A DNA stretch of 64,000 nt from Bathynomus jamesi. Taxonomy: Eukaryota > Arthropoda > Malacostraca > Isopoda > Cirolanidae. The position numbers were made by a program, and so were the translations under genes. Positions within the stretch are counted from its first letter, which is position 1; each line of letters opens with the position of its first letter. The notes beneath the pieces are model-generated. The model was not told the DNA's origin and ran no database searches. It saw only the letters and a program-made list of their open reading frames with translations. This document shows positions 32,133 through 45,193 of this stretch, piece after piece. The DNA lies in the NCBI GenBank assembly GCA_023014485.1, contig JAJOZX010009098.1, positions 1 through 64,000 of the forward strand, written 5' to 3'.

Positions 32133-34101
32133 TAAGAAGCTAAATACTCGCTCTCCATAAACTACGCAACAACTAAACAAACATTGCCATGGAGCTCAGA
32201 ATATCCAAACAATTATTCAAATAACATTATACAACGGCTGCAGGAGAATGGCAGTTTGGCTAGTTGTGGCGACTAGGTCGGCCTAGAATAACTACTGTTA
32301 AACATGATCGCATTATTCAGAGACTCTGTAGCAAATCGCTCTGAAACAGTTTCAAAAATATGTGCAGCCATTCAGGAAGAGCATGAAACTACATAACCTC
32401 TTGCCTCATTTTATCCATTTTTCCTGCCTGTGATAGTCAAAGGTCGTTTTCCTATATAAGTTTTTTGAGCCTATAATTTCTTTGTTTGGGAAAACCGACA
32501 AGATGGGTTAATTGACAAGGAAGTTCGGTGTCCATGAAAAGTAGCCTTATTTGTAATTTTTCTAGCCATTGCCTCTTTAATACAAAAAGTGTTGTGACGG
32601 CAAATTTATGTGCCTAAATCTGTTACTAAAATAGGAACAAAAATTTTAGTTTTAAGAATTTTGTTTAAATCTCTGAAACAAAGTAGTTTAGATTATTGTT
32701 ATTGAAGAATATCAATCGGTTTTTTGCTACAGTGTTAAAAAATAAAAATGTTTCAAATTGTTTAAAATTCGTTCGATTTTAATTTTTGTCTTCTCACGGT
32801 AATTGTATCACCCAGTTCAGCCTTGAGGTAGAAATTTATAGTAGGGTCTGGAGAATCGTCTCTCAGTTCTAAGGAAAGGGGAAACAAACTGACCTGGCTT
32901 AAATGTAAGATGGTTTGTTTTCTCTTTGTTTCGTGGTTAAACTTTTGGAAACTGACTTTGAACCCACTTGTTAAATTGGACCATAATGTTGGTCATAAAT
33001 TTGAGGAAACACGTGACTTCGAAGAAAGGACTTTATTTTAAGTTGATTTTTAAGGAAAAGGAGGAGCTTTCCTTTGAAGGAAATGTCAAGATCCAATCAA
33101 AGGACAATGATTCTTGTAACACCCAGTGGCAAAAAGGGAAACTCCTTCTTCCCTTATGTATGGATGGAAACTTTCGTAGGAATGACCTCTTGTAATGTAA
33201 ATGTTTTTGATAGGTCATTCAGAGTACTGTAAGGCGGAGTCCTTGTAATTTTAAGGTGTAACTTAGATTTCTAAGTTAGTTGTAATTCCGTCCTCAAAAG
33301 TTAAAATAGCTTTTACAACTAAATCGTTAAACTCTGTAGCATGATTGAAAATTTCTAAGTTGAGTTAAAACTGTTTCACGTTGTACGAAAATCTGAATTG
33401 CCTTTCTTTTACGCGAACGTTGTTGTAAGGGCATTAATGTTAGCCGACAGAAGAAGAACTTTGTGAAATTTCTTTTAATTTAATTATTGTTCACATTAAA
33501 TATTAAACTTGTAAGTTTGCGAAATATTGTTTCCTCAGGGGAGAGTAAATATCTTGTGGTGATCTTGTTTCCCGAGGAAACCGATAAAGTTAGTGCACGA
33601 CCATTTGAAGCCTTAGAAAAATTTACTTGATTTAATTGACCGACTTTTTTCCTGGAAAATCAGCGGAATTCGCGCAGAACTTTTGAAAGTAAATTTCCAA
33701 AAATTTTTTGTAAGTAAACTTCTGTACACTTACTCTTAGATTTCGAAATTTGAAGTTAGTGCTATTTCTAGAGTTACACACAAATAAAAAAAAAACCCTC
33801 TGTATAAATGCTTTTTGGAAACTTGAATAATTGCATTTTTTTCAAATTGAAAATTTGGTTTTTGGAACAAAATTTGTAATCGTACTTTATATATTTCTTT
33901 TCAATTTATGCCCTATTTCGAGTGAAATAAAATAAACTTTATACGAGGGAGGGTGTTGTTTTATGCTACCTTGCAATAGGCCTCTCTTGTAAGCTGAAAG
34001 TAAATTAACATTGGCATTCGAAATTGAAAGTGGGCTTCAAGTAAGCCGAGAAAAACTACGCGTATAAAATTGAAAGGCCATCCCAGTGGATAGGCGGTTC
34101 C
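32133..34101. other. About 2 kb without a recognised gene
   Basis: AT-rich sequence upstream of the visible SORD exons. The first SORD coding exon could be here or beyond; I searched the minus strand for the expected N-terminal residues and did not find them. Confidence 0.45.
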
Positions 34102-36008
34102 ATGTAAATTCCACCCAGTAAATTCCACCCCCGAAAAATCCATCCAGTAAATTCCACCCATAGTAAATTCCACCCGTAGTAAATTCCACCCATGGTAAAT
34201 TCCACCCATGATAAATTCCATCAAAAAATTTAAGAATTTTAACTATATTTCATATAATTTTAAAAAATTAAACTTAGTTTAAATCAACCAACCAACCAAC
34301 CATAAACGACCTATCTTAAAATATGATTTCACCTTACATCAACTCAGTCAGTTCTGCACAAATCTTCATAGTGTTAACAAGCGCTCATTTGTTCCCCCAC
34401 AGGATGCTTGTGACATCATTTATTACAACAGAAAAGGGAAAGAGAAAACTGTGCGATGAAGAGAACTATATATACGAGAGGCATCAAAACAACACAAAGA
34501 AAACAAAAACTTATTGGCGATGCGAACTTTTTTTAATGGCTGCAGTGCCAGGATTCATACGCCTTACAATTCGGGTGAACCTATAATAACTTTCCGCTCA
34601 GGTAATCATACTTATCCAACGTGTTGTGCAAAAGTTGAAGCGTGGAAAGCAGTGAATTCAATGCGTGTTGCAATTCAGACGGGTGGAACAACATCTTCAA
34701 GGGAAGTAATTGCAGCTGCTATTGAGCCACTTGGGGAGGAAGCAAGATCGCAGTTGCAAACTCTTCCTGCCCTTTCTCGTAATATTCAAAATTGGAGACA
34801 TAAAGCTTTAGGAATTCCGGCGCTTCCAACATGTCGGACAGGTTATGAAATTCCGGACTCATTTAAATCTCTTCCGGATGGTTCATTGTTTTTGGCCTTC
34901 GATAGCGGTATTGACGACTCAGCCCGAATCCTAATATTTGCAACAGAAACTGGCTTAGATGACCTAGCAGCAAGTAAGTCATGGGCTTGTGATGGGACGT
35001 TCAAATCGTCTCCAAACCTTTGGACTCAGCTGTTCACGTTGCATGCTATCATTGGAGATTCATCTCTCCCACGCGTGTATGCTTTGCTACCAGATAAACA
35101 TGAATTTACCTATCGAAGACTTTTTTCGGCTGTTCTTGATCTTCGTCCAAATAGTCGGCCTTTTGATTGTATCATGGATTTTGAAAAAGCGGTACACAAT
35201 GCTTTCACGTCAGTGTTTCCAGATGCTGCAGTTGTTGGTTGTCTGTTTCATTTTGGCCAATCGTGTTGGCGGAAAATATGTGACGTTGGGGAACGAGTGA
35301 GGTACAACAATGATGCTTCTTTCGCACTTAAAATAAAATGTTTTACTGCTTTGGCATTCCTACCTGTCGACGATGTTGTTGATGCCTTTGAAAACCTCTC
35401 TGATGATGATGTCCCTGCCGAATTTATTTCGTATTTTGAAAGCACCTATATTGGTATTCACCGGGGAAGGGGTGCCCGCCGCAGGAGAGGGGAACCTATT
35501 TTCCCTATTAAACTGTGGAACATACGAGAGCGCATTTTGCATGACCTTCCTAGAACGAATAATGCTGTAGAAGGTTTCCACAGCGGTTTACGATCATCTG
35601 TGACAAGCATGCACCCAAATTTGTGGAAGCTATGCGCAGCATTAGGAAAAGAAGAAGCCCTCACACAAACAAAGCTTGCACACATTCGACGAGGGGACCA
35701 AAGTCACAAAAGGAAAGCCTATAATGTCATAAATGAAAGACTGAAGAGGCTAGTTCAGCGTTACCATAATACAGACACTTTAGAGTTCCTGAAAAGTGTT
35801 GCTCATAAGCTACATTAAATGCGCAAGAAAATAGTTTATATTTTTCAAACCATATTTTATAACCTATATATTTTACCAGTTTTTTTATTTTGCATAAACT
35901 TTTTAATAAACTGTAAACTTTTTTGATAACCCTTTGCATGGAATTTACTATGGGTGGAATTTACTGGGTGGATTTTTCGGGGGTGGAATTTATGGGTGGA
36001 ATTTACAT
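34102..36008 (+). mobile_element. MULE (Mutator-like) DNA transposon, about 1.9 kb
   Basis: Both ends are built from repeated TAAATTCCACCC units: five to six at the left (34102-34225), four at the right in inverse (35938-36008). Both ends share the order ATGTAAATTCCACCC, then CCCCCGAAAAATCCA, then AGTAAATTCCACCC. One transposase gene fills the interior. A 9-bp duplication is expected for this superfamily but I cannot see one. Confidence 0.88.
34430..35818 (+). CDS. MULE transposase with N-terminal FLYWCH finger, one frameshift
   Basis: The FLYWCH-type zinc finger is split: KGKRKLCDEENYIYERHQ and TKTYWRCE lie in one frame (34430-34540), and ARIHTPYNSGEPI with the GNHTYPT end lies in the main frame from 34514. 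The MULE domain follows: SWACDGTFKSSPNLWTQLF (first Asp), FDCIMDFEKAVHNAF (second Asp), CLFHFGQSCWRKI, and the RTNNAVEGFHSGLRSS region. The main frame is open for 434 residues to the stop. Only the frameshift inside the finger breaks it, so the copy is young or the shift is a sequence error. Confidence 0.88.
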
Positions 36009-36789
36009 ACAATGGAGAGGGTTAGGCAGTCATCGTGAAATAAACGAACGCGCGCGCGCGCGCGCAATAAGTGCAACCGAAAAAGGAGTTGCACCATAAA
36101 AGTTACAATTTTTAAAGTTTTCCTTTCACTGTTACATTTCAAGCATAATGATTTGTCTTGAAGCCCAAATATCGTTCAGGAGATAATGTAACATCCAGAA
36201 CCCCTATTTTCCTACATGGAGGGAGGGTGAGCGTGAACTCCGAGATTCACTTCGACCTAACAAAAACTATGGTGGAGGTGGGAGTCGAAACCGACTTTTC
36301 AGCCCGAATCCAATCTACAACCAATCGAACCATGAGGATTCGAGAGACACTGAACTTTAAACATAATAAATAAACATCAGATAAACAAAATATATTGTTT
36401 AAATTCAGGTTGAGCCAAATAAAACTAATTTCTGAAATTCAAATCAGCCTATAATTAATTGTAATTAAAAATGTACATTAAGTAAAAATTAGTTAATAGA
36501 TCACAAACTATCTTAATGTTTGAAAGTTTAAGTGTCTATATTTTCTACAAAGCTATACAACATCTATAGATAAAGATATATGCACTATAAAGTTCTGGTC
36601 GGTTTATTCATAAACCAATATTTATTTCCGTTATAGTTATTTCAAGCTATCGAATTCAGGGCTTAGACTGAATAGTGAGATGCGGTTCTTGTGATGAGCC
36701 CCCTGCTCGTAATATATTTATCTCAATCTTGTTCTCCTTTTAAAGGGGACTAATTTTTACCCCTTTTGGAACCCCACTTTAATTAATAC
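36009..36789. other. Gene-free stretch with (CG)n microsatellite
   Basis: Holds a (GC)n run at about 36048-36066, rare in this AT-rich DNA, and an open 71-codon frame at 36158-36373 that I do not trust as a gene. Confidence 0.5.
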
Positions 36790-37080
36790 TAGGGATGTAC
36801 CGGATCGCAATATAGCCGGATAACCGGACACCGGATATGTGGCTTTTTATTTTTGCCGGATACCGGATCAAGAAATGGTCGGATACCGGATAATTGCCAG
36901 ATATTTGGCCGGATCAAGTATTCTTAAGGGCATACAATTTTAAAACTTGCAATTAACTAGTGGTTTAATAAACTTTTATAGTCCCTACTAATTTTACAAA
37001 ATCCTTATTCTCCTAAAAAAATGCAGATTAAAATTTTGTTTATTCAATAAAATAAGACATGAATTTTCTTTATATATACA

Positions 37081-37512
37081 AGCTGTGCCTTCGGCACCCT
37101 ACCCTACGGATAGGGCTTGTGTGCTTCGCACAGGCCGTCTTCGGCTAAGCGACAAAAGTAAAAAAAACGCCATTACCCCCACCCCCACTACCCCCACCAC
37201 TCCCCATTACCCTCAACCACTCCCCGCTACCCCCACCCCCACTCTCCCATTACCCCCACCCCCTCCCCCATTACCCTCACCCCCCCAGGGGGGAAGGGGC
37301 TGGCAACTTGCAATAATTGATCAACATTGCAATTGCATATGCACGCGGACATCTTGCGGTCATGCTACTTTGGGACTATGGAAATAGTGTGACACATACA
37401 CTATCACTGATATCGTTTTCACCTGAAATGTATCCTTTTATAGCCGGACGATGTGCAACTTTATTTATTTATTTATATTTTATTTTTCACTTTTTCATGT
37501 ATTTTTTTTATT

Positions 37513-37516
<4 letters not shown>
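37081..37516. other. Low-complexity C-rich stretch and unassigned sequence
   Basis: A GCCTTCGGC-rich piece followed by long runs of CCCCCAC and CCCATTACC (37165-37300). The Pro/Thr-rich frame read through it is a by-product of composition. Confidence 0.6.

Positions 37517-37600
<84 letters not shown>
37517..37600. repeat. (TA)n microsatellite
   Basis: About 40 uninterrupted TA units; the Ile/Tyr-repeat frames here are not genes. Confidence 0.95.
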
Positions 37601-37601
<1 letters not shown>

Positions 37602-37726
37602 TTATATATATAGGGGATTGAACTCAAAATGGTCCCCTGAGGTTTTTTCATGATACACACAGACCATGCATGGAACAAGGAACTCTTCTGCTAAAATTAA
37701 ATCCACTGTAGTCCGAATAAGTAATG

Positions 37727-37824
37727 GTAAATGACAAATACTATAGACCTCTTTGCGAATGACCCGTTGCCCACGTCGGGCTAACATCATGAAAAAGAAG
37801 AAAACTATAGTGTTTGTCATTTAC
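37727..37824. repeat. Short foldback (98 bp)
   Basis: Ends GTAAATGACAAATACTATAG and its inverse with one mismatch. It abuts the truncated left arm of Polinton copy 2, so it may mark the event that removed the left terminus. Confidence 0.7.
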
Positions 37825-38158
37825 AAGGGGGGGGGATTATGTTGCAAGGGGAAGGGGGTTATGCAACATCAATGTTGCAAGGCTTATGCAACATTAATGC
37901 TGCAAAGGGGGGAAGGGTTATGCAACAATTCAATGCTGCAAATGGGGAGAAGGGAGGATGACCTCCCCCCAAAGGGGTAGCCTTAACTTAAGAGAGGAAG
38001 AGAAAGGAGAAGGAGGTCTTAGGGGGAGAAGGTGGGATGTCCTCACCCCCTAAAGGGAAACCTAACCTAAGCCTTAACCTAAGAAGGAAGGAGGTGTTCG
38101 CCTGGCTGGAGTCAGACGCATTATGAACATCCAGGGGCCAAGCAGTTGTTATATAGAG

Positions 38159-38420
38159 GGTCTTGAGTTGCCAGATACCACTTATTTATATATGGAGGCG
38201 GTTGCCAGATACCACCATTTATTTTAATTATGTTCAGGTGTACCTTATTAGGGTGAGTTGCTAGAGAGCACCATTTATTTTAATTTTTATATAGATGAGT
38301 TGCCAAATAATGTTTTTTAATTGTTCAGGTGTACCTTATTAGGATGAGTTGCTAGATACCACCATTTATTTTATTTACACGAGTTGCCAAATAATGTTTT
38401 TATTTAATTATTTATTAAAA
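38159..38420 (-). repeat. Terminal repeat array of Polinton copy 2, left
   Basis: Several imperfect units containing GAGTTGCCAGATACCAC(C)ATTTATTTTAATT and CAGGTGTACCTTATTAGG. Inverse of 58848-59165 and related to the TATCTGGCAAC array of copy 1. Confidence 0.85.
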
Positions 38421-38744
38421 GCCAGAGAGACTTTCTTCTTAAAGTTGTTCAGAAAGAGCACGAATTATTTAAACGAAACCCAATATTAACAAAAAAGAAA
38501 TACATTTAAACCAAAATAAATGAAACACGATTACATCATTCTGTTTATTTAGACGATTTATTGGAATCAGAAATATAGAGAAGATAAATATACACTCTTA
38601 TACATACAATGGAATATATATGATCAAAAAATAAATAAAAAAGTATGACCATCAATGCAGGATAAATATATATATATACACAATTATATTAAATAATAAA
38701 TAAATTGAAAATAAATATACATCAAATACATTCACTTTGTTCTA

Positions 38745-39030
38745 CTGCGCAAAACACTAAACTCACTCGTAATCGAGTCTACAGTCACATCATTATTACT
38801 TTGCACTAGGCAGTAAACACGGCTTAACATGATTTCACCGCTCAAGTTATAGGGAGACCTATACTCTATATAAATGACCTTCATATCGTTCAATACTATT
38901 TTGTACCCATTTTACATCCGTTTGGTAAGTTATCTTTAAACGATTTTATTCAAAAGCACGCACAAATAAATCGTCGTTAATCACATCATTATTAAACATT
39001 CCTTTTCAATCGAGGGTTTATTCTTACAGA
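38745..39030 (-). pseudogene. Relic of Polinton ORF D, left arm
   Basis: The minus strand retains the gene's nucleotide pattern from near its start (GTAAGAATAAACCCTCGATTG) to the end, at good similarity to 11230-11525, with many stops. Upstream genes are deleted at 39030, where the right arm still has extra sequence. Confidence 0.85.
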
Positions 39031-40140
39031 AGAACCAATGTGCCCATTTATCTACCAGCCAATTTTTCTACTTTTTATTGTTGTAACCGTTGAAGAAAAC
39101 GCTCTCAAAAAACTCGGATTGGTTCCCATGTTATCTTTATAACAATAAATCTCTCACGCCAGCACAAATTCTTTTACGGAACTCTTTTTTCGATGCATAA
39201 CTCGCACGCTGCTTGAAGTATACAGTAGCTAATAATTAACAATGCAGGTTTACCACTTACCGAAACAAGAAAATGATTTATAATTCCGTCGAATTAAGGG
39301 TAATATCCTGTAAGCCTTCCGTTAACTTAACCGCACAGTGTCTGACTCTGACGATGAGGCAATGACTCGCTCAGGCATTGATGGCTCCCGAGTTGGGCGG
39401 GTACTCGCTCTGTTACTGAACGATGAAAAATCTATCTCTATCTACGTTGTCGAGCCCATGTTTTGTAGGAATTATAACTTCAATAAAGAGCAGAGATAAA
39501 ATAATCCAATTAGAATTACAAAGCAAAACTCCTAAAGTACTCAATACATAAGCACGAGGGCATGCAACAAGCATTCAATCGAAACTTATTACTTGTACAG
39601 AAGATTTTCAATCTTAATGTTTCCACTTCATTTACCCCCTATTTAATTTTCTCAATTCCATTTAGCAATTTTTTAAACTTCTTATAAATTTAGGTTATAA
39701 TAATAATAATTAGTAAGTAAGTTACGATCATCTACTTTTGTCATTAATCTGTGTCTAAACATTGTAGTTAACAGCGAAAGCTTTACACTATCCACAAGAG
39801 ACAGGCAAAACGTTCTCCATATTTTGTTGCTCGGCAAAAGAACTAAGTATTTAAACGAATACCAACATTGATAATAAAAGAATTACACAGGATTCTTTAT
39901 ATTGTACACTGGTACATTAACTCACTACATTTTAATTCAGTTTAAGAATTTATTTAGACGCAAAACGAGCCCCACGAGAAATACACTAGAATTTTTAAAT
40001 TATACATTAATATTAAAATGAAAACTTTACAGTAACCCCGACTTCTATGGCATAAGCAAAAACTTTTAATATATTCTTAATCACTATGTCATCCGGGGTA
40101 CCCATTTATCTACCAAACAATGAACGTTTACCGCGCGCTA

Positions 40141-40207
40141 GCTACCTTCGCAGGGTCTCGAACCCGGAACAGGCTGATTCATAGTCAGCGATGCTAGCCA
40201 CCGATCG
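40141..40207 (-). repeat. tRNA-like/SINE-like module, left arm
   Basis: The minus strand reads GGTGGCTAGCATCGCTGA, a 5-bp stem with a 7-base loop (GCTGA-CTATGAA-TCAGC), then CCGGGTTCGAGACCC, which fits a Pol III B box. The acceptor stem does not pair, so it is not a functional tRNA. Mirrored at 56388-56455. Confidence 0.5.
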
Positions 40208-40528
40208 ATGGTACATCATCATCAGAATAGCAAGCGCACAACAGGGGTACAGGGTTTTGGGGGGACCTCAGGAAGGACGGTGAGGGGAAATTTTCAAATT
40301 GATCCGTGGCTGCCTCCGCAATTACAATCATACTTATTGATTGCTCACCCAACGAAAAAATTGTACGAAAATTATAAGAACCCGACAGAGATTCCCGTGG
40401 TTATTATTATAATTATTATTATTATGGGGGAAACAAAGTGTTAATTGTTTAATTCTCTTTTTATTCTAAGATACGAAAATCCTTGTTTCCAGATAAAATT
40501 AATTCTCGATAAATTACGAACTAAAAAG

Positions 40529-40529
<1 letters not shown>

Positions 40530-40566
<37 letters not shown>
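40530..40566. repeat. (CA)n microsatellite, left arm
   Basis: About 18 AC units; the right-arm counterpart at 56006-56054 is longer and interrupted (GT on the plus strand). Confidence 0.95.
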
Positions 40567-40568
<2 letters not shown>

Positions 40569-40967
40569 TCAGGAATGAGGACCTCTCTCACGCCTACTAA
40601 ATCTAGGTCATAGTTCACGCATTTTAGGCCTAACGTCTTTGATGTTTAAAAAAGAAAAAAATACCCTATTCTAAATAACGCATCTGATGTTTTAAGCAAT
40701 ACATTTAAACCTATAGCCGCAAGATCTAAACCAGTGGTTCTCAACCTTTTCTATACCAACGCCCCTTTACCAATTATTAGACCTCTCAACGCCCCCCCAC
40801 CAGGAAAATTCAATTCTTAAGTCTTGGAATGTTGAATACGGTCATGCAAATCTTCCCTGGAAATGAAACAACAGCTTAACATAACATGAAAGAATTTTAT
40901 TCAAACAAACAAAAACGCAGTAACGTAAAATAAAAACAATGTGCCACACAAAAATAATACAAAAATA

Positions 40968-42833
40968 CTAGTGAGAGCCTTGCGCTTGGTGTTTTCCAGC
41001 CAATATCTTCACTGAAGGTTGGATAGAAGTCAGGTTCAACCTCAGTGCACCTGAGGCTGTTATATTAAGCCTGTTACGATATTTGGACTGCATGTAAAGG
41101 ACATGGCTGAAACCCTGTTCCACTAAATATGAGGTAGGGAATGCCAAGAGAAGAAGACGAGTTCTTTTCCAAAGAACTGGATAACGTTGCCAATGTGTTG
41201 CCCACATACCACGCCAGCCAGAGGTGCGGAAGGTTACCTGGGCCTCATCGTCATTTTGTACATCAACAAGCTCCTCCTGGATCTCAACTTCAAATTTCGT
41301 AACATCTGATTTGAAGGGCTGTACCACCCAGTCAGGGACGTCAAGCTTTTGAAGATCGCTGAATCGGATTTCATGTCAGCCTTCATCATCTTTAAGTGGT
41401 CGATGTAACGGAGTAGATGTTCATCAGTCAGTTTCTCGGACACCTGTGAATAAATTCAATAAAAGCACATTAAAAAACAAGTAGTTTTTAAATAAAATTT
41501 CTGAAATTTATTAAAAAGTAAGTATTTAGTAAAATCAATTACCTTCATCAATTTGGGAAAATGAGCCAGCTGACGCCGTCCAATGCCTTCCTGGTATATG
41601 TTCAGCTTGGCGATGAAGCTGCAAATTACAGATTTGCAGTGAATCAGCGTCACTTCATTTCCTTGTAATTTAATGCTGATCTCATTCATTTTTTCAAAGA
41701 TGTCTGCCAGGTAGAAAATATCGCATTGACTTAACAACACTTGTTCCTTGAGAGTTGCATCAGTATCCTCAAAAAACTCTAAAACTGTGCTGAACAACTC
41801 ACACAAACGGGAAAGACAATTGCCTTTCGAGAGCCAGCGCACCTCGGTATGAAGTAGCAGACGCTCAAAAATTTCATCATTGTCCCCACAGAGTTGTCTG
41901 AACACTCGGTCATTCAGTGCATTGACCTTTATCTTGTTGATGGCCTTAACTGCCACACTCAGTGACTCGTGGAGAGGAGGGCTGATTTTTTTCGCCACTA
42001 GATTATGACGGTGCAGCACGCAATGGACTGTCAAAATGTGTGGAGCCCACTTTTTCAATAGAGTAGTGAAACCACGGTACCGTCCAACATGGATGGAGCC
42101 CCATCGGTGGCACATGCAATGATGTTGGCAGCTGGAATAGAATTGCAACTCAAGTATTCTTCAACTGCATTAAATATGGTCTGCCCTTTAGTGTCGGTTT
42201 CCAAATACTTGGAGAACAAAAACTCTTCGGAAATTTCACCAGATGACAGATAACGAACATAGGTCATCAGCAAAACGTTATTATCTGAGACAGTTGTCTC
42301 GTCAGCCTGAAGAGTGAACGGATTTTCTCGCAGAATGGCACACAACTGCTCCTCACTATCCAATGCATTTCATTGATTCTCCTTGACACAGTGTCATTGC
42401 TGAGGGGGATGGATTTTAGAACCTGCGAAGGGTCACATTCCATAACAGTGCAAATAGCTTCTTTAATAGCAGGAAGAATCAACTTTTCTCCAACTGTGAA
42501 TGGCATTCCACATTTGGCAATAAGGAGAGAGATATTATATGAGGCAACTAAGCCCTTCTCAGTTTGGTTTACGTTCTTTTTGAATATGCTACTGATTGTG
42601 CTTCTGGCATGTCTTTCTTTGAGGTCTTTAAAGAATGCAAGGTCTTTGTCAGTTTTATCAGGATGGATTTTAATTATGTGCTCCTTCAGGCGTGAGGGTT
42701 TCATGGCCTCGTTAGAGAATACTTCCTCACACAGTAAACACATAGGAAGCCGTTGATTCGTAGGAGAAGGTACGAAGCCATAGCTGAGATATTCAACATT
42801 ATACTGACGACACTTTTTCTTGCCTTGTGACAT
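40968..42833 (-). pseudogene. hAT transposase, ZBED5/SCAND3-like, two exons, frameshifted
   Basis: Exon 1 runs 42833-41543: N-terminal zinc-finger region (CLLCEEVFSNEAMKPSRLKEH, ending HIIKIHP), then TLQADETTVSDNNVLLMTYV, CATDGAPSM, HCVLHRHNLVAKKI and EVRWLSKGNCLSRL. A 99-bp intron (41542-41444) with GT/AG ends follows. Exon 2 (41443-40968) has the C-terminal WRGMWATHWQRYPVLWKRTR and LLLAFPTSYLVEQGFSHV, the degenerate dimerisation region. Frame changes near 42300, 42100 and 41300. The start MSQGKKKCRQY is the usual one. Human relatives of this group are domesticated; this copy is a plain transposon. Confidence 0.88.
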
Positions 42834-43125
42834 CGCGAAAACTGTAAAAACATTCAGAAATTTTATTTTTAGTTAAGTTAGCCGTTAGCGTAAGAAATGT
42901 TTTTATTTGTATGCATAAAATAAGTTTTATGGTAAACTAGCCTAAATTATACTTCTGCGAGCTGAATATTTTGCTATATCTTTAACAAAATGGAATCATG
43001 TTTGCTGTATTAATGTATTTAAATGTTTTTCCTAGCAAGGATGTTACTAACAACTATACTAGACTATATACTAGACAACTATACTAGACAACTATTTAAA
43101 TGTCAGTTGACTAATAGAAGACGGC

Positions 43126-43336
43126 TTTAGTAAAATTACAAAAACACTTACCGAAAAAATGGCGTCTACTCACTTCCAATAATTCACAATAAATGACATA
43201 ATTACTCAAGAGCCATCTATTGAGAGAATGTTGAACTTGACATAGTGACAATTCTCCCAGTAGATGGCGCTTGAGAAATTACATCAGCTGAGTGGATTCC
43301 ATATTTTTCGGTAAGTGCTTTTGCAATTTTGCTAAA
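43126..43336. repeat. Foldback MITE nested in the hAT element
   Basis: About 100-bp arms starting TTTAGTAAAATTACAAAAAC and its inverse, with inner GCCATCTA-TGAGAGAA pairing. It sits in the non-coding 5' part of the ZBED-like element. Confidence 0.85.
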
Positions 43337-43592
43337 TTAAAAGGTTCTAGTAACCTTGTTTCAGCCACTTAATTTCATTCAAACATTCAAATTTAATGTA
43401 TATTCCAGAACTGTGTAGATGAAATTCATTGAAACACATGAACGCCCCGATTAGCTGACTAACGCCCCCTTTTCAACTAACCAGCTTCTAACGCCCCCCG
43501 ACACCCAGTGAACGCCCCCGTTGAGAACCACTGATCTAAACTGTAACAATAACATTTCTTTTCGTTGTAAAGACATCACATAATTTCATACA

Positions 43593-43628
<36 letters not shown>

Positions 43629-44467
43629 CTCTACTTCTCGAATAAACACAAGGCTTGAGAAACTGATTCCTAATTCAGCACATTGTTACAAGCGCATTTT
43701 AAAAACATAGGCTTCTTATAATTCTTATAATCGTGTGGAAAATGCGCATCGCACCAAATGTATCATTCCACATAGGCCTATAGTTTAACATGATCAACGA
43801 TCCATCAGCACCCATCGTCTTAAACATTAGAATCCCTTAAATTAAAGATTTGTTTCCCCTCACAGATAAAATATTTTTTTTTTTATTTTATTTTCAGACC
43901 TTGAAGTTTACACATTGTATATATAGTTTTTAAGACTTCGATAGATCGGAAAAGGAAGATTTGAAAAAGAAACTCAACTAAACGCGGCCAGGACACAACA
44001 ATTATTTAAGTAGTAATACAAGAAATACACTCCACAAAGAAAAAACGAAAATCACATGTAATTATCATTAAAATTTATATTCAGTGAAACCTACATCTTA
44101 GTAAGAACGTACCAACGCGGTACGAGAGATGTCACACATTTTGTATATCGTCTATTTCGAAATGTCACCTTACCGCTATTAATCGCACATTTAAACGCAT
44201 TTTTCGTGTTGCGGTCGCCCCAAAACCCGGAACGAAAGATGTAACACACCGCTTTGCATTTCTCGTATCTTTGTATGAGCCTTACAGTAAATAAGTGTAA
44301 GAGAAAAAGAAATATTTTTAATTTCAGTTCTTAAGTAAACGTTACTTAATATGCATTTTATCTCCCGTTTAGATAATTTTCCAAGCCACATCCGTTATTT
44401 TAAGCGATCCAGAGAAAGCTCATTTATTCCTCTCGAATAGATTTTACATTCTCCAAGTATATTTCAA

Positions 44468-44501
<34 letters not shown>

Positions 44502-45009
44502 AGGTCTATTTTAGTTAAACTTAGATCTACATTCTACACCATTTTGCATAGCATTTTTTTGAAGTTTATTTTATATTAATTATAATGAATACCAAACAAC
44601 TTAAACCATCATTACCTTAACGACACTCCTAACCTAGCTTAAATCATTGAGAGAATACAGAGCTATGTAGCAACATCGCTACACAGAGAGAACCTCTCTC
44701 GACTCCGAGTTACTGTTTTCAATATTGTATTTACTTATTTTCTGTAAAAACGTTCGCGTGGGTAAAATAATTAAGAGGCTAAATTTTTAATTAAGGAGAA
44801 AATTTTGATACTTAAAACTATTGACTAGTGGGTATAACTTTTCATTCTTACATTCTTTTTACCAAATTGATAGACTTAATCATTTAGTCTACTGTATTCG
44901 TAGACATAAAAACCTATTTTACTTGCATATGAATTAAATTGTACACAGCGTGGATATGAGACGTAGGCAATGTGAACCACCGTTTCTCTATAAACCAGGG
45001 CGAAGACAC

Positions 45010-45045
45010 TGAGGTCGAGGGTTCGACTCCCGATTACGCAGGTTA
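45010..45045 (+). repeat. Second tRNA-like B-box module, left arm
   Basis: GAGGGTTCGACTCCCG contains a perfect B box (GGTTCGACTCC). The right-arm counterpart near 54325-54345 has one change (GGATCGACTCC in inverse). No full cloverleaf. Confidence 0.4.
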
Positions 45046-45162
45046 ATAATACAGGAGTTTGTTCCTGCGTGATTATCTTGTGATATTTTCTTAAGTGGTG
45101 AATGCACGATGTATATTCCAACCATAAAAAATGAGAATGCGGTGTAAGACAATAAAAATAAA

Positions 45163-45193
<31 letters not shown>

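Larger units (their letters stand above)
40732..43533 (-). mobile_element. hAT transposon of ZBED5-like type (2802 bp) with 8-bp duplication
   Basis: Ends CAGTGGTTCTCAACC and its inverse, with duplications ATCTAAAC at 40724-40731 and 43534-43541. The right arm of the palindrome shows the unfilled site with a single GTTTAGAT near 55843-55850. This proves the insertion and places it after formation of the inverted repeat. Confidence 0.97.

Noticed and set aside
37085..37653. Pro/Thr-rich and Ile/Tyr-repeat frames
   Set aside because: They translate C-rich low-complexity DNA and a TA microsatellite; the same artefact occurs at 9297-9533, 11542-12023, 14154-14492 and 48619-48949.
40141..40207. 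A true tRNA gene
   Set aside because: Anticodon-like hairpin and B box are present but the acceptor stem does not pair and the D arm is irregular; kept only as a tRNA-like repeat.
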